Shown here: positions 35,116-44,227 of the stretch, piece by piece | Layout of the letters: each line of letters starts with the position of its first letter | How positions within the stretch are numbered: position 1 is the first letter of the stretch | Assembly: GCA_963711725.1 (NCBI GenBank) | Contig: CAVQFO010000035.1 | Coordinates: 1-60,125, forward strand | Length of the DNA: 60,125 nucleotides | Reading direction: 5' to 3' | Source of the DNA: CAVQFO01 sp963711725 | GTDB lineage: Bacteria; Pseudomonadota; Gammaproteobacteria; Nitrococcales; Aquisalimonadaceae | Position numbers and translations under genes: made by a program | Notes under the pieces: model-generated | Seen by the model: the letters and a program-made list of their open reading frames with translations, nothing else | Database searches by the model: none | Told to the model about the DNA's origin: nothing

Positions 35116-37212
35116 ATGATGTTCTCGGCCAAGACACTGCTGCTGAAGACGTTCGAAAGCATGGCGGATACCGTCATCGTCGTGGAACGCTCGTCCCGAA
35201 AAATCCTTGCGGTCAACCCCGCTTTCGAAACCACGTTCGGTTATGCCCGCGACGAGGCCGTCGGCCGGAACACCGACTTCCTCTACCCGAACCACGAAGA
35301 ATTTCTCCGCGCGGGCCGTGAGAGCGCAGAAGCCTTCGAGCGCGCCGATTCCTTTCGCGGCACCTTCACCATGCGGCGCAAGGACGGGAGCCTGATTCAA
35401 AGCCTGCATACGCTCAGCCCCATTTTCGATGGCGATCGCCGCCTTGTGGCAGCGGTCAGCGTGATCCGAGACCATACGGAATGGCTGCAGATTGAACAGC
35501 GTCTGGCGGAACAGGATCGGCTCCTGACGAATATCGTTGCAACGCTCCCCGGCGCCATATTCGCCCGGCTGCTTTCAAAAGCCGGCGCCATCAGCATGCC
35601 GTTCTTCCGGGGTGCACTGGCCCAGCAGATCGGCGCGGACACGGAAAAGCCCGATCATCCGCCGGACATCCTCCGCGAACACGTTCACCCCGATGACCTA
35701 ACCCGCTTGGAACAGGCAACCCGCGACTCAGCACGGACCATGAAGCGGCTGGATATCGATCTGCGATTCAAGGACGCCGGCGGGCAGTATCTTTGGGTCC
35801 GCTCCCTGTCCCAACCTCGCAAGACGCCGGAGGGCGACGTAATCTGGGACGGCGTGGCCGTGGACGTCACCCGCGAGAAGATTGCGGAACAGCGGGTCCT
35901 GCAACTGGCCAACTACGATCAATTGACCGGCCTGCCGAATCGCCGTCTGTTCCGCACGCGGGTCAACAAACGGCTGGAAGCCGTGGACGGCGCTTCCTCC
36001 AAGCTCGTGGTGGCCGCCGTCAACCTGGACCGTTTCAAGCTGATCAACACCACCCACGGCATAGAGACCGGCGACAAGGTGCTCGCGACGGTGGCCCAAC
36101 GGCTGCAGGGCGCGGCGGGACGCGAAGGGCTGGTGGGTCGTATCGGCGCCGACGAATTCATCGTCCTTTACGGCCCCTCGCGCCATGTGGACGAGGCCCT
36201 GCCCGATCTCCATCAGCTGTCGGAGGCGGTATCCGCGCCCTTCGCGGTGGAGGGGACCGAACTTCAACCCACCGCCAGCGTCGGCGTGGCCGTGTACCCC
36301 CACGACGGTGCCGACGCCGACACCCTGCTTCGAAACGCGGACGCCGCGCTGCACCGAGCACGCAGCATGGGCGGCGGACGCATCGAGTTCTACTCCGAGG
36401 CGATCACCCAAAGCATGGCGCATCGCCTTCAGCTCGAGCGTGAACTGCGGGCCGCCATCGACGCCGGTCAACTGGTTCCCCACTACCAGCCGCAAATCGA
36501 TCCTCGCACCGGACGCATCGTCGGCATGGAAGCCCTGGTGCGTTGGCAACACCCCACCCGAGGCCTGGTCATGCCAGGGCAGTTCATAGAGGTCGCCGAA
36601 GAGAGCGGCCTGATCCAGAAGCTGGGCCTGGAAGTTCTGCGCCAGGTCTGCGCTCAGCTGCGGCGCTGGCGCGACCAGGGCGTGGCTACCGTACCCGTGG
36701 CGGTCAATCTTTCGGCAAAGCAATTGGACGAAAGGCTGAGCGAGCACGTCATGGCCGCCCTCGCCGAACACGCGCTGGAACCGGGAGCGGTGGAACTGGA
36801 GATCACCGAAAGCTCGCTGCTCCAGGACGCAGACAACGCCATCCATCTCCTGGGTCAATTGCACGAACAAGGCATGCGATTCGCTCTGGACGACTTCGGC
36901 ACCGGCTACTCGGCGCTGAGCTACCTGCAGCGCTTCCCCTTCCAGAAGATCAAGATCGACCGTTCGTTCATCCAGCGCATCCCCACGGACGACGATCAGA
37001 CCAATCTGGTCCGAGCCATCATCGCCATGGCCCGGAGCCTGCGCATGACCACCGTCGCCGAAGGGGTCGAGACCCCCGAACAACTGGGCGTGCTGACCGC
37101 CATGGGCTGCAACGCGGTACAAGGCTGGATCTACGGTAAGGCGGAACCGGCCGAGACCATCGTGGAGCTACTGGCGTCCGGCGCCGTATCGGCCGTCAGG
37201 CAGGCCGAATAA
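35116..37212 (+). CDS. PAS-PAS-GGDEF-EAL protein, probably a c-di-GMP phosphodiesterase
   Basis: 698 residues, soluble. PAS 1 (about 8-125: VVVERSSRKILAVNPAFETT) and a PAS/PAC region (about 130-255) lead to GGDEF (about 265-425) and EAL (about 445-685). The GGDEF domain looks inactive: the motif reads GADEF (344-348), the first metal Asp is Asn (AVNLDRFK) and INDxxGH is INTTHGI. The EAL domain keeps MEALVRW (472-474 EAL), ELEITESSLL, DDFGTGYSALSYL, IKIDRSFI and AEGVET, so hydrolysis of c-di-GMP is expected. The start at 35116 (ATGATG) is chosen because upstream in-frame DNA is repeat sequence. A PAS ligand cannot be predicted. Confidence 0.9.
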   Translation: MMFSAKTLLLKTFESMADTVIVVERSSRKILAVNPAFETTFGYARDEAVGRNTDFLYPNHEEFLRAGRESAEAFERADSFRGTFTMRRKDGSLIQSLHTLSPIFDGDRRLVAAVSVIRDHTEWLQIEQRLAEQDRLLTNIVATLPGAIFARLLSKAGAISMPFFRGALAQQIGADTEKPDHPPDILREHVHPDDLTRLEQATRDSARTMKRLDIDLRFKDAGGQYLWVRSLSQPRKTPEGDVIWDGVAVDVTREKIAEQRVLQLANYDQLTGLPNRRLFRTRVNKRLEAVDGASSKLVVAAVNLDRFKLINTTHGIETGDKVLATVAQRLQGAAGREGLVGRIGADEFIVLYGPSRHVDEALPDLHQLSEAVSAPFAVEGTELQPTASVGVAVYPHDGADADTLLRNADAALHRARSMGGGRIEFYSEAITQSMAHRLQLERELRAAIDAGQLVPHYQPQIDPRTGRIVGMEALVRWQHPTRGLVMPGQFIEVAEESGLIQKLGLEVLRQVCAQLRRWRDQGVATVPVAVNLSAKQLDERLSEHVMAALAEHALEPGAVELEITESSLLQDADNAIHLLGQLHEQGMRFALDDFGTGYSALSYLQRFPFQKIKIDRSFIQRIPTDDDQTNLVRAIIAMARSLRMTTVAEGVETPEQLGVLTAMGCNAVQGWIYGKAEPAETIVELLASGAVSAVRQAE

Positions 37213-37626
37213 CCTCCCCTTAGTCACCGCCCCTATGGCCGGGGTATCTGCTATGGCGAACAGGACGCGCCGTCAACGTAGGTTGGGCTGACGAAGGAAG
37301 CCCAACATCCCATGGCACCCTGAATCGCAATACCCATCAGAGTCTTCATCCTGTGTTGGGCTTCCTTCGTCAGCCCAACCTACACACTGGGCCGATAACC
37401 GCGATCGATTCGCTCGGGTTTTCCGCGCGTCCAGTGGTTTACGTCCCCTCCCCCCGCTCAGCGATCCCCCGAGTTCAAACATAGCAAGACCTGGGGATGT
37501 TTCGGATGAAGCGCCCAAATACGCTGGGTAATTCGAATTCGGATCGCTGACTGACGGCAGACATGTGTACGTCAGCCTCTCCGAGGTCCTGAACCGCAAT
37601 ATCTGCATACTGATCGCGGGGAACCC
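37213..37626. other. Gene-free leader region of the beta-propeller gene
   Basis: These 414 bases hold a long perfect inverted repeat (37278-37383, entered separately) and then about 240 bases of mixed sequence up to the start of the secreted propeller gene. I see no coding pattern or RNA gene; the promoter of the propeller gene should be here but is not recognisable with confidence. Confidence 0.6.
37278..37383. repeat. Perfect 30-base inverted repeat (GTAGGTTGGGCTGACGAAGG family)
   Basis: Arms 37278-37307 and 37354-37383 are exact reverse complements (GTAGGTTGGGCTGACGAAGG and continuing), separated by 46 bases. The GTAGGTTGGG...CCCAACCTAC type is a known dispersed intergenic repeat. It follows the c-di-GMP gene by 65 bases. 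Confidence 0.92.
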
Positions 37627-39789
37627 ATGAGCACCCAACTTTTGAACCTGAGCCATGCCGGCAAACCGGACCGGCTTTCGATCTCTTATGCCGCCAAGCG
37701 AGTGTGCTTCGGCCTGTTGTTCCTGCTGGTGGTTGCCGCACCGCTGACGGCATCGGCCGGAACGTTGGATTGGCGATGGGCCAGCCCGTTGCCCCAGGGT
37801 TATAACCTGCGAGCTGCGGCCTATGACGGCAGCAGCCAATACGTCGCCGTGGGCTTGAATGGCGCGATCGTCTCCAGCGCCGACGGCAACACCTGGACCC
37901 AACGCACCTCGGGGACCGACGGCGATCTATACGACGTCGCCTGGGGTAGCGGCAAGTTCGTGGCGGTGGGCTATCCCGGTGCCATTCTCACCAGCCCCGA
38001 CGGCACGAGCTGGACGGCGCAGACCTCCGGCGTCACTCTCTCGCTCATTGGCATCACCTGGAACGGTTCGAAATTCGTGGCCGTGGGTGGCAGCGGCACC
38101 ACCCTCACCAGTACCGATGGAGTGAATTGGACTGCACCCGTCACCGCCGCAGCCGGTAAAACCCTGGACAGTGTCGTCTGGGACGGTAGCCAATTCGTGG
38201 CCGTGGGCCATACCGGCGCCATCGCCACCAGCCCGGACGGAGTGAGCTGGACAACGCAAAGCTCCGGCACGACGAACACTCTTTACGGCGTGGCCTTCAG
38301 CGGCAGCCAATTCGTGGCGGTCGGTTCCAGCGGCACCGTCCTGACCAGTGCGGATGGAGCGAGCTGGACAACGCAGGCCCTTGGCGCCGCAACCTCGCTG
38401 AACGCGGTCGCCTGGGACGGCACGCAGTATCTCGCGGTCGGCTTTTCCAACCAGCTCTTCACCAGTGCGGACGGCAGCAGTTGGTCGCACGCCACCGCGT
38501 TTCCCCTCTCGATGTATGCGATCCGCACGGCCGGTTCGCGCCTTGTCGCCGCCGGCTACTACGGCAACATCCTCACCAGCGCCGACGCGGGCGCGACCTG
38601 GACGCGGCGCATCACAACCGCCACCGACAATCCGCTCAACACCGTGGCCTACGGTTCGAGCGGTTTCGTGGCCGCGGGCGCTTACGGCACCATCCTCACC
38701 AGTCCCGATGGCACGAGCTGGACGGCCCAGTCACCCGGGACCGGCGCCACGTTCTACGGTCTCGCCTGGAACGGCGCCCTGTTCGCGGCCGTGGGAGTGA
38801 ACGGCACCATCCTCACCAGTCCAGGGGGGACAACCTGGACCGGCCGGACTTCCGGGACCACTGAGAGCCTCAACGGCATCGCCTGGGGCGGTGGGCTATT
38901 TGCCGTAGCGGGCGATAATGGAACCCTGCTCAGCAGTGCCGACGGTCTCACCTGGAGTTCGGGATCCTCCCCCACCGCCGCAAACCTGCAAGCAGTCGCC
39001 TACGGCGCTAGCCAGTTCGTGGCAGTGGGCGATGGCGGCACCATCGTCAGCAGCACGGCGGGGCTGGTCACCTCCGGCACCACAACCGATCTCAAGGGGG
39101 TCGCCTTCGGCGGCGGCCAATTCGTGGCCGTCGGCTACAGCGGCACCATACTCACCAGCCCGGATGGCAGTGCCTGGACGGCACAGACCTCCGGCACCGG
39201 CGTGGGCCTGTTCCACGCCACCTGGGACGGCACGCAATTCGTGGTGGCCGGTTACGCCGGCATCATCCTCACGAGCCCGGACGGCGTCACCTGGAGCAAG
39301 CGCCAGATCGCCTCGGCCGACCTGTATGGCGTCGACAGCGGCGGCTCACGCCTGGTGACCGTCGGCGGCGCGGGCACCATCCTTTATGCCCTGCCCACCT
39401 TCACGGTGAGTGCCAGCGCCGGCAGCGGCGGCAGCATTGCGGCGGCCAGCAGCACCGTCGACAGCGGCGACACCGTCAGCTTCACCGTCACCCCGGACAG
39501 CGGTTACCAAATCGACACCGTGACGGACACTTGCGGCACCGCCGGTGCCAGCAACGGCACACTGTCCGGCAACACCTACGTCACGGGGGCGGTCACAGCC
39601 GATTGCACGGTAACTGCGAGCTTTGCGGTGGATAGTTCCGGCTCGGGGAGCTCCAGCTCGAGCAGCTCTGGCTCCGCGACCGTAAGCAGCAGCTCGGGTG
39701 GTGGCGGCGGCGCACTCGGACCTTGGACGCTGATGGCCCTGCTGAGTCTGGCGGGCATCGCCCTGCGCCGCCGGCCGTGCCGCGCTTGA
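37627..39789 (+). CDS. Secreted 14-repeat beta-propeller protein with C-terminal sorting tail
   Basis: 720 residues. A long signal peptide (about 1-44, ending PLTASAG) is followed by fourteen tandem units of ~39 residues (about 46-592). The consensus is W-T-x3-S-G-T, then L-x-G-V-A-W-x-G-S-x-F-V-A-V-G, then G-T-I-L-T-S-P-D-G. Fourteen blades fit two seven-bladed propellers. A ~75-residue domain with internal Cys pair (TFTVSASAGSGGSI, TCGTAG) of the bacterial repeat type follows, then a Ser/Gly linker and a tail with GGGGGALGPWTLM, one helix and RRR, matching GlyGly-CTERM-like sorting signals. The protein is therefore probably cell-surface attached or released after cleavage by a rhombosortase. 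The binding partner is unknown. Confidence 0.9.
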   Translation: MSTQLLNLSHAGKPDRLSISYAAKRVCFGLLFLLVVAAPLTASAGTLDWRWASPLPQGYNLRAAAYDGSSQYVAVGLNGAIVSSADGNTWTQRTSGTDGDLYDVAWGSGKFVAVGYPGAILTSPDGTSWTAQTSGVTLSLIGITWNGSKFVAVGGSGTTLTSTDGVNWTAPVTAAAGKTLDSVVWDGSQFVAVGHTGAIATSPDGVSWTTQSSGTTNTLYGVAFSGSQFVAVGSSGTVLTSADGASWTTQALGAATSLNAVAWDGTQYLAVGFSNQLFTSADGSSWSHATAFPLSMYAIRTAGSRLVAAGYYGNILTSADAGATWTRRITTATDNPLNTVAYGSSGFVAAGAYGTILTSPDGTSWTAQSPGTGATFYGLAWNGALFAAVGVNGTILTSPGGTTWTGRTSGTTESLNGIAWGGGLFAVAGDNGTLLSSADGLTWSSGSSPTAANLQAVAYGASQFVAVGDGGTIVSSTAGLVTSGTTTDLKGVAFGGGQFVAVGYSGTILTSPDGSAWTAQTSGTGVGLFHATWDGTQFVVAGYAGIILTSPDGVTWSKRQIASADLYGVDSGGSRLVTVGGAGTILYALPTFTVSASAGSGGSIAAASSTVDSGDTVSFTVTPDSGYQIDTVTDTCGTAGASNGTLSGNTYVTGAVTADCTVTASFAVDSSGSGSSSSSSSGSATVSSSSGGGGGALGPWTLMALLSLAGIALRRRPCRA

Positions 39790-39990
39790 ATCAGCGGCAT
39801 AAAGCGAAAGACTGAGAAAACCGGGGGCACCCATTGGGCGGCCCCCGGTGTCTGTTCGGCGTGCCCGTTCCTTAGCACCCGCTTTTGGGGGCTGAAAACC
39901 GGGTTCTAAGACTCGCCAGGCCGGGCTACTTGGCGTTTTCATCCGTTTATTCAATGCGTTGGTTTGGTCCGACCCCAGCCGTCCGGCCTT

Positions 39991-40057
39991 GTCATTCCCG
40001 CGAAGGCGGGAATCCAGGTCTTTGAAGAGACTAGATTCCCGCCTTCGCGGGAATGAC
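39991..40057. repeat. REP-like inverted repeat (GTCATTCCCGCG family), copy 2
   Basis: GTCATTCCCGCGAAGGCGGG at 39991-40010 and its complement ending GAATGAC at 40057 enclose about 20 bases. It belongs to the same family as 7623-7689 with a GAAGG in place of the GAAAG hairpin loop. It lies between two convergent genes and is joined to a half-repeat of another family. Confidence 0.9.
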
Positions 40058-40075
40058 GAATAAATCAGCGTTTCC
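40058..40075 (-). repeat. Half-copy of the GGAGACGCTGATTTATTC repeat fused to a REP-like element
   Basis: GAATAAATCAGCGTTTCC is the inverse of one arm of the 33920-33975 palindrome with one change. It directly continues the REP-like element at 39991-40057 and abuts the stop codon of the dienelactone hydrolase gene. Confidence 0.75.
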
Positions 40076-40792
40076 CTAGGCAAAAACATCCTCGAGAAAC
40101 CACTGCAGCAGTTGCCAGGAACGACGGTCGGCATCGGCGTTGTAGACCAGGCCGCGTTCAGCGTCGGCGGCGAGCGGGTTGGTAAATGAGTGCCGGGCGT
40201 TGCCGAATGTGTGCAATTGCCAGTCGGCGCCGGCGGCGGTGAGCTCGCGCTGGCAGGCGACCACCTGTTCGACGGGCACAAGCGGATCCTTGTCGCCATG
40301 CAGGATCATGATCTTGCTGTCGATGGACTGTGTTTCGGCATCGCCCGGTGGGAACAGCAGGCCGTGGAAGCTCACCGCGCCGCGCAATGCGGCACCGCTG
40401 CGGGCCAGGTCGAGGGCGCATAGTCCGCCGAAACAGTAGCCGATGATGGCGATCCTGTTCCGATCAACGTACTGGCTGGAACAAGCGGCGTCGTACCCCG
40501 CCTGCAGGCGCCGCAGCAGCAATCCGCGATCGTCCAGCAACGGTTGCATCAACGCCCCGTTCACTTCGGGACTGTCACCGAGAACGCCCTTGCCGTACAC
40601 ATCCAGGGCAAAGCTGTTATAGCCCAAAGCGGCGAGACGGCGTGCTTTATCAGTGACGAAATCGTCGCGGCCTTCCCAGGCGTGGGCGATCAATACGGTG
40701 GGTTTGGGACCGGCGGAGGGATCGAAAGCAAGGTAGCCTTCGAGAACGGTGTCTCCTTCGCGGTATTCAACGGTGGAGGTCTCAATAGTCAT
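40076..40792 (-). CDS. Dienelactone hydrolase family protein
   Basis: 238 residues with the alpha/beta hydrolase fold of DLH enzymes. The nucleophile is C120 in IGYCFGG, the acid D169 in HGDKDPLVP and the base H201 in ARHSFTNP, the Cys-Asp-His triad expected for this family. Other family marks are VLIAHAWEGRD and ALDVYGKG. It should hydrolyse a lactone or ester in the cytoplasm; no chlorocatechol or other aromatic-pathway genes are adjacent, so the substrate is open. The stop codon is embedded in repeat DNA. Confidence 0.92.
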   Translation of the reverse strand: MTIETSTVEYREGDTVLEGYLAFDPSAGPKPTVLIAHAWEGRDDFVTDKARRLAALGYNSFALDVYGKGVLGDSPEVNGALMQPLLDDRGLLLRRLQAGYDAACSSQYVDRNRIAIIGYCFGGLCALDLARSGAALRGAVSFHGLLFPPGDAETQSIDSKIMILHGDKDPLVPVEQVVACQRELTAAGADWQLHTFGNARHSFTNPLAADAERGLVYNADADRRSWQLLQWFLEDVFA

Positions 40793-40882
40793 GGGAAATT
40801 GTTGTTCTCACTGTAAAACGGCACGGCATGGATCGGTAGTGTAGTGCGTCGCATATTAGCGGGGCCTTGAGAGGCGAACAAT

Positions 40883-40910
40883 AAAAAATGCCCCTGAAAA
40901 GGGGCATTTT
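40883..40910 (-). terminator. Rho-independent terminator of the large lipoprotein gene
   Basis: Read on the minus strand, AAAATGCCCC and GGGGCATTTT form a ten-pair stem around a short loop, followed by a T run (TTTTTTAT). It lies 17 bases beyond the lipoprotein stop at 40927. On the plus strand it also ends in TTTTCTC, so it may work in both directions. Confidence 0.88.
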
Positions 40911-40926
40911 CTCGATTGGGCTTGGC

Positions 40927-42957
40927 CTACGGGGCGCTACTGACTTCCACCAGGAAGACTATGCCAAGCTGATCCGGGTTCGCGCCGGTCGCGGCGTGCT
41001 GCGACTGGAAGACACCGAGGCTGCCGTCTGCGGAAAAATAGCCGTTGAGGGTCGTGCTGGCACCGCTTTGCGTAACCACAATGGTGGTCGCGCCGTTGGC
41101 CGCCAGGCTGATGCTGGTGTTGCTGCTGTCACTTTCCTCGCTGGTTGACACTTCGGCGATGGGCGACGCCTTATCCAGATGCGCCATGGCGTAGGTCAGT
41201 GTGCCGGACATGCCGTCGTTGTTGACCAGCAGCGTGCTGTTGAAACGCGCGGTGCTCAGCTCCGTGTCGGTACCCGCGAGGGACACTCCCATGAAGAACA
41301 GTCGATAGGTCTTGCCGCTGATATCGATCTGGGCCGTGGGGAGCTTGACGGCAAAGGTAGTGCCGACGTCCAGCTGGTTGATTTTGTTGTCTGTGGTGTT
41401 CTGATCGTCAACCGTGGCCACGGAATGCAGTGCCAGGAAGTTGTGTGACGCACTGAACAATCCGCTCTCCGCAGAGCCGTCGACCGTCAATGAGCTGCCG
41501 TCGGCAGCGACGCTATAGCTGAGGCCGGTTGCTGCGGCGTCGGTGCCCGTGTTGTAGCTAACACTGCCGCCACTGCGGGTCAGTTCGAGATAGTCGGTCG
41601 CACCATTACTCAGCGTGCCGGCGCCGTCAAAACCGACAATGTTGTGTTCAACCCGGATGTCATACGTGCCGTTGCTGTCCAGCACACTTTCCAGGAAGAC
41701 CCGACCGTAATCACCGTTGAGGTCAGCGGCCGTCATGTTGGTCGGCTTATCGGCGGCGACGAACAGGTTGGTGAAGATCTCGTCGCCTTCGCGCGCCGTG
41801 GGATCAACCGCGTCCTTGACGCCGTCGTTGTTGGTATCAACCGTGAGGTAGCGCACCGCCGAGTTGTTGTAGGTGCTGAAGATCACATTGTCGTTCAGGG
41901 CTTTCTGGATCCGCATGACATAGGGCGGAAAGCGCCAGCCGTTATCGCCGTCGATTTTTTCCTCAAACGGGCTATCGATAGTGATGACGCCGGCATTGTC
42001 GATGGTTGCGGTGGCAGTATCACCACCGTTGTTCACATCGGTGACGTAGGTAAGGGTGTAGGCATTGTTGAAATAGTTCTGGTTGGTTTCGTGCCGGTCC
42101 TCGCCGCTGACGGTCAGGCCGAGAGAGCCGCTACCGGCATCGGCAAAGGCGAACTCGAGAAAATCACCGTCCAGGTTGTAGGTGCCGACACCGTACTTTT
42201 GGTCATCGTCGTCCAGCCCGAACAGCAGCTCAACGGCGCGGTAGTTGCCGGCCACGGCGCTGCCGTCACCGGCCGTGGAATTGATGGTGTCGATCTGGTC
42301 TTCCACAAACGGTCCGGTTTGCGTTTCCAGCGCCGCGAGCGTGTCGCTGAGGTTGCTGCTGGCGGTCAGATCGAATTCCTTGACCTTGCCGGACAGTTTA
42401 ACGACGGACGCGGTTTCCAGCGTGCTGAGATCGGTGCCCTTCTCGACGAATTTCTCCAGAACATATTCCGAGATCGGGTTGATGTCGGCGTCCTGCTGGA
42501 CGACCTGGGCGCGCATCTCGCTGCCGCCGCTGCCGGAGATCCGCACCACCAGGTTGCCGGCCAGGTTTACGCCTGCCGGCAGGGTCAACGTGTAGTCGCC
42601 GCTGATGGATGTCGTCGCGGTGGCGAGCACATCGCCGACCTGCTTGCCGTCGTTGTCAACGCGGATCAATTCCACCGTCGCGCCCTCGACCGCCGTCAGG
42701 CCGTCGATGCCGGCGTGGGCTGGGGAAATCAGCAGGTCCCTTGCCGCGATCAGCCAGTGGTGCGGCTCCAGCATGGCCACCGCACCGGCCGGGGCGGTCG
42801 CGGTGCCGCTGACTTCGATGCCCGTGGTCGTGCCGGAGCCGGAGTTGCTGGCAGAGTCGGAACTGCTGCCGGAAGATGAACCGCCACAGGCGGCAAGGAA
42901 ACTGGCGCTGGCCACGCACAAGGCCAGCAAAGACGTTTTGGATGGACTCACGATCAT
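40927..42957 (-). CDS. Large secreted lipoprotein, unknown function
   Basis: 676 residues. The lipobox FLAACGGSSS marks a lipoprotein with a Ser/Gly tether. A small beta domain (about 45-150, ATVELIRVDNDGKQVGDVLA then SGDYTLTLPAGVNLAGNLVVRISG) resembles carboxypeptidase-regulatory-like folds. The rest is beta-rich with many Asp/Asn/Thr and Ca-binding-like stretches (DTNNDGVKDAVDP). Length and composition suggest a surface adhesin or binding protein; I recognise no enzyme motif. Its codons are visibly less GC-biased than those of neighbours, as in the adjacent LuxR-type gene, which suggests that the two came together. It has a good terminator. Confidence 0.8.
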   Translation of the reverse strand: MIVSPSKTSLLALCVASASFLAACGGSSSGSSSDSASNSGSGTTTGIEVSGTATAPAGAVAMLEPHHWLIAARDLLISPAHAGIDGLTAVEGATVELIRVDNDGKQVGDVLATATTSISGDYTLTLPAGVNLAGNLVVRISGSGGSEMRAQVVQQDADINPISEYVLEKFVEKGTDLSTLETASVVKLSGKVKEFDLTASSNLSDTLAALETQTGPFVEDQIDTINSTAGDGSAVAGNYRAVELLFGLDDDDQKYGVGTYNLDGDFLEFAFADAGSGSLGLTVSGEDRHETNQNYFNNAYTLTYVTDVNNGGDTATATIDNAGVITIDSPFEEKIDGDNGWRFPPYVMRIQKALNDNVIFSTYNNSAVRYLTVDTNNDGVKDAVDPTAREGDEIFTNLFVAADKPTNMTAADLNGDYGRVFLESVLDSNGTYDIRVEHNIVGFDGAGTLSNGATDYLELTRSGGSVSYNTGTDAAATGLSYSVAADGSSLTVDGSAESGLFSASHNFLALHSVATVDDQNTTDNKINQLDVGTTFAVKLPTAQIDISGKTYRLFFMGVSLAGTDTELSTARFNSTLLVNNDGMSGTLTYAMAHLDKASPIAEVSTSEESDSSNTSISLAANGATTIVVTQSGASTTLNGYFSADGSLGVFQSQHAATGANPDQLGIVFLVEVSSAP

Positions 42958-43066
42958 TACCTCGAAAAAGAAAACAGCGAGGCTTCTGTTTTAATCAGAC
43001 CTCGGTCCTGTTGCTTACCCCAAACGGGGTAATGCGAGGTAAAAAGTGTGATTCAGGTCGCAGCGA

Positions 43067-44227
43067 TCACACTCGGATCGCGGCGACGCTGTTGAGCAGG
43101 ACGCTGATCAGTTCGCCCTGGCGGTGGGTGCCGGTCTTGATATAAACCGATTTGAGCTGTTTGCGCAGCGTGCTGGCCTGGACCCCGTCACGGGCGGCAA
43201 TCTGCTCCAGCGACAGGCCCTGGCACAGATGAACGGCCAGATCCGACTCGCGGCGACTCAACTGGAACTGTTGCGTGAGCTGTTCGCCCGCGAGTGAGAA
43301 TTTCAGACTGTCACAGTGCAGCAATACAGCGGCAAACACCCCGCGCGAAGGGGCGAATCCGGTTTTCGCAGCGACCGGGAAAGGCAGCACGTGCAGGGCC
43401 AGGCTGTCATCGCTATCGGCGCCGATATCCACTTTGCCGCCACTGGATCGGCCGTGGCCGGCGGCCGTCGCAATGGATTCCCGCAGCAGCCGCTGCAATC
43501 GATTGTGTTCATCGGCGTCCAGTGCCTGCACGCGATTGGCGCCGAGCTTCAGGCCGCGGCTGGTACGGATGCGTTGTTCCATCCCGCTGCTGATGAAAAC
43601 TGCTTTGAGTTTGGCATCGATCAGCGCGAACGGCAGCGAATAACGGTTGGCCAGTGCCGCTACGCCCTGCTGTTCAAGTTGCATCTGCTCGGCCCTGCCC
43701 GCGAGGTTGATCGCGTTGTGCAGATGCGGCACCAGCCGGTTGACCGCGGCAGTCTCCTCCGCGGTGAAATGCCCGATATCGGCAGTGCGCTGCACCAGCA
43801 ACTGCACCGTCTGCTCCTTGTCCTGCAGAACGGTACCGCATATGCCGTGTTCGATTTGTTGCGGTCTCGCCCAGTCCTCGTAGAACTCGGTTTGCCGGAA
43901 CGCTTTCTGTCTGCAGCTGAAATCGAGGTAGCTGGAATACAGCCGGCCCTTGGGCTTTAACGCCAGCTCCGGGCGCCAAGGGCACTTGTTCACGTAGTGG
44001 TCGGTGTATTGGCGCATAAAGCGCTCATCGTGGTTGATCGCAAAGCTGTTGTGTACTTTGTCGGCCGCGGGGTTCATGAACAGCATTCTCGCCGAACGCG
44101 CGTCGAGCGCACCGACCAGATCGCGCATGAACGTCAGCCACGCATCCTGACTGTTCACACTGCTGTAAATGGTCTGGATCAGACCCGCGCTAGCATTCTC
44201 AACCTGCCTGTTCGTCTGCCATGCCAC
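43067..44227 (-). CDS. LuxR-type helix-turn-helix transcriptional regulator
   Basis: 386 residues. The C-terminal ~60 residues form a GerE/LuxR DNA-binding domain (LSRRESDLAVHLCQGLSLEQ, then ARDGVQASTLRKQLKSVYIK). The N-terminal ~300 residues are a sensor region possibly of PAS/GAF type (ALIDAKLKAVFISSGMEQR) with no receiver Asp and no autoinducer-domain signature. I chose the GTG start because GGGGAGAG lies six bases upstream; no in-frame ATG fits. It lies directly upstream of the large lipoprotein gene on the same strand and probably controls it. Codon use is less GC-rich than most of the window. Confidence 0.85.
   Translation of the reverse strand: MAWQTNRQVENASAGLIQTIYSSVNSQDAWLTFMRDLVGALDARSARMLFMNPAADKVHNSFAINHDERFMRQYTDHYVNKCPWRPELALKPKGRLYSSYLDFSCRQKAFRQTEFYEDWARPQQIEHGICGTVLQDKEQTVQLLVQRTADIGHFTAEETAAVNRLVPHLHNAINLAGRAEQMQLEQQGVAALANRYSLPFALIDAKLKAVFISSGMEQRIRTSRGLKLGANRVQALDADEHNRLQRLLRESIATAAGHGRSSGGKVDIGADSDDSLALHVLPFPVAAKTGFAPSRGVFAAVLLHCDSLKFSLAGEQLTQQFQLSRRESDLAVHLCQGLSLEQIAARDGVQASTLRKQLKSVYIKTGTHRQGELISVLLNSVAAIRV

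Noticed and set aside
41644..42879. 411-codon frame antisense to the large lipoprotein
   Set aside because: The lipoprotein has a lipobox, sensible domain layout and a terminator; the antisense frame has none of these.
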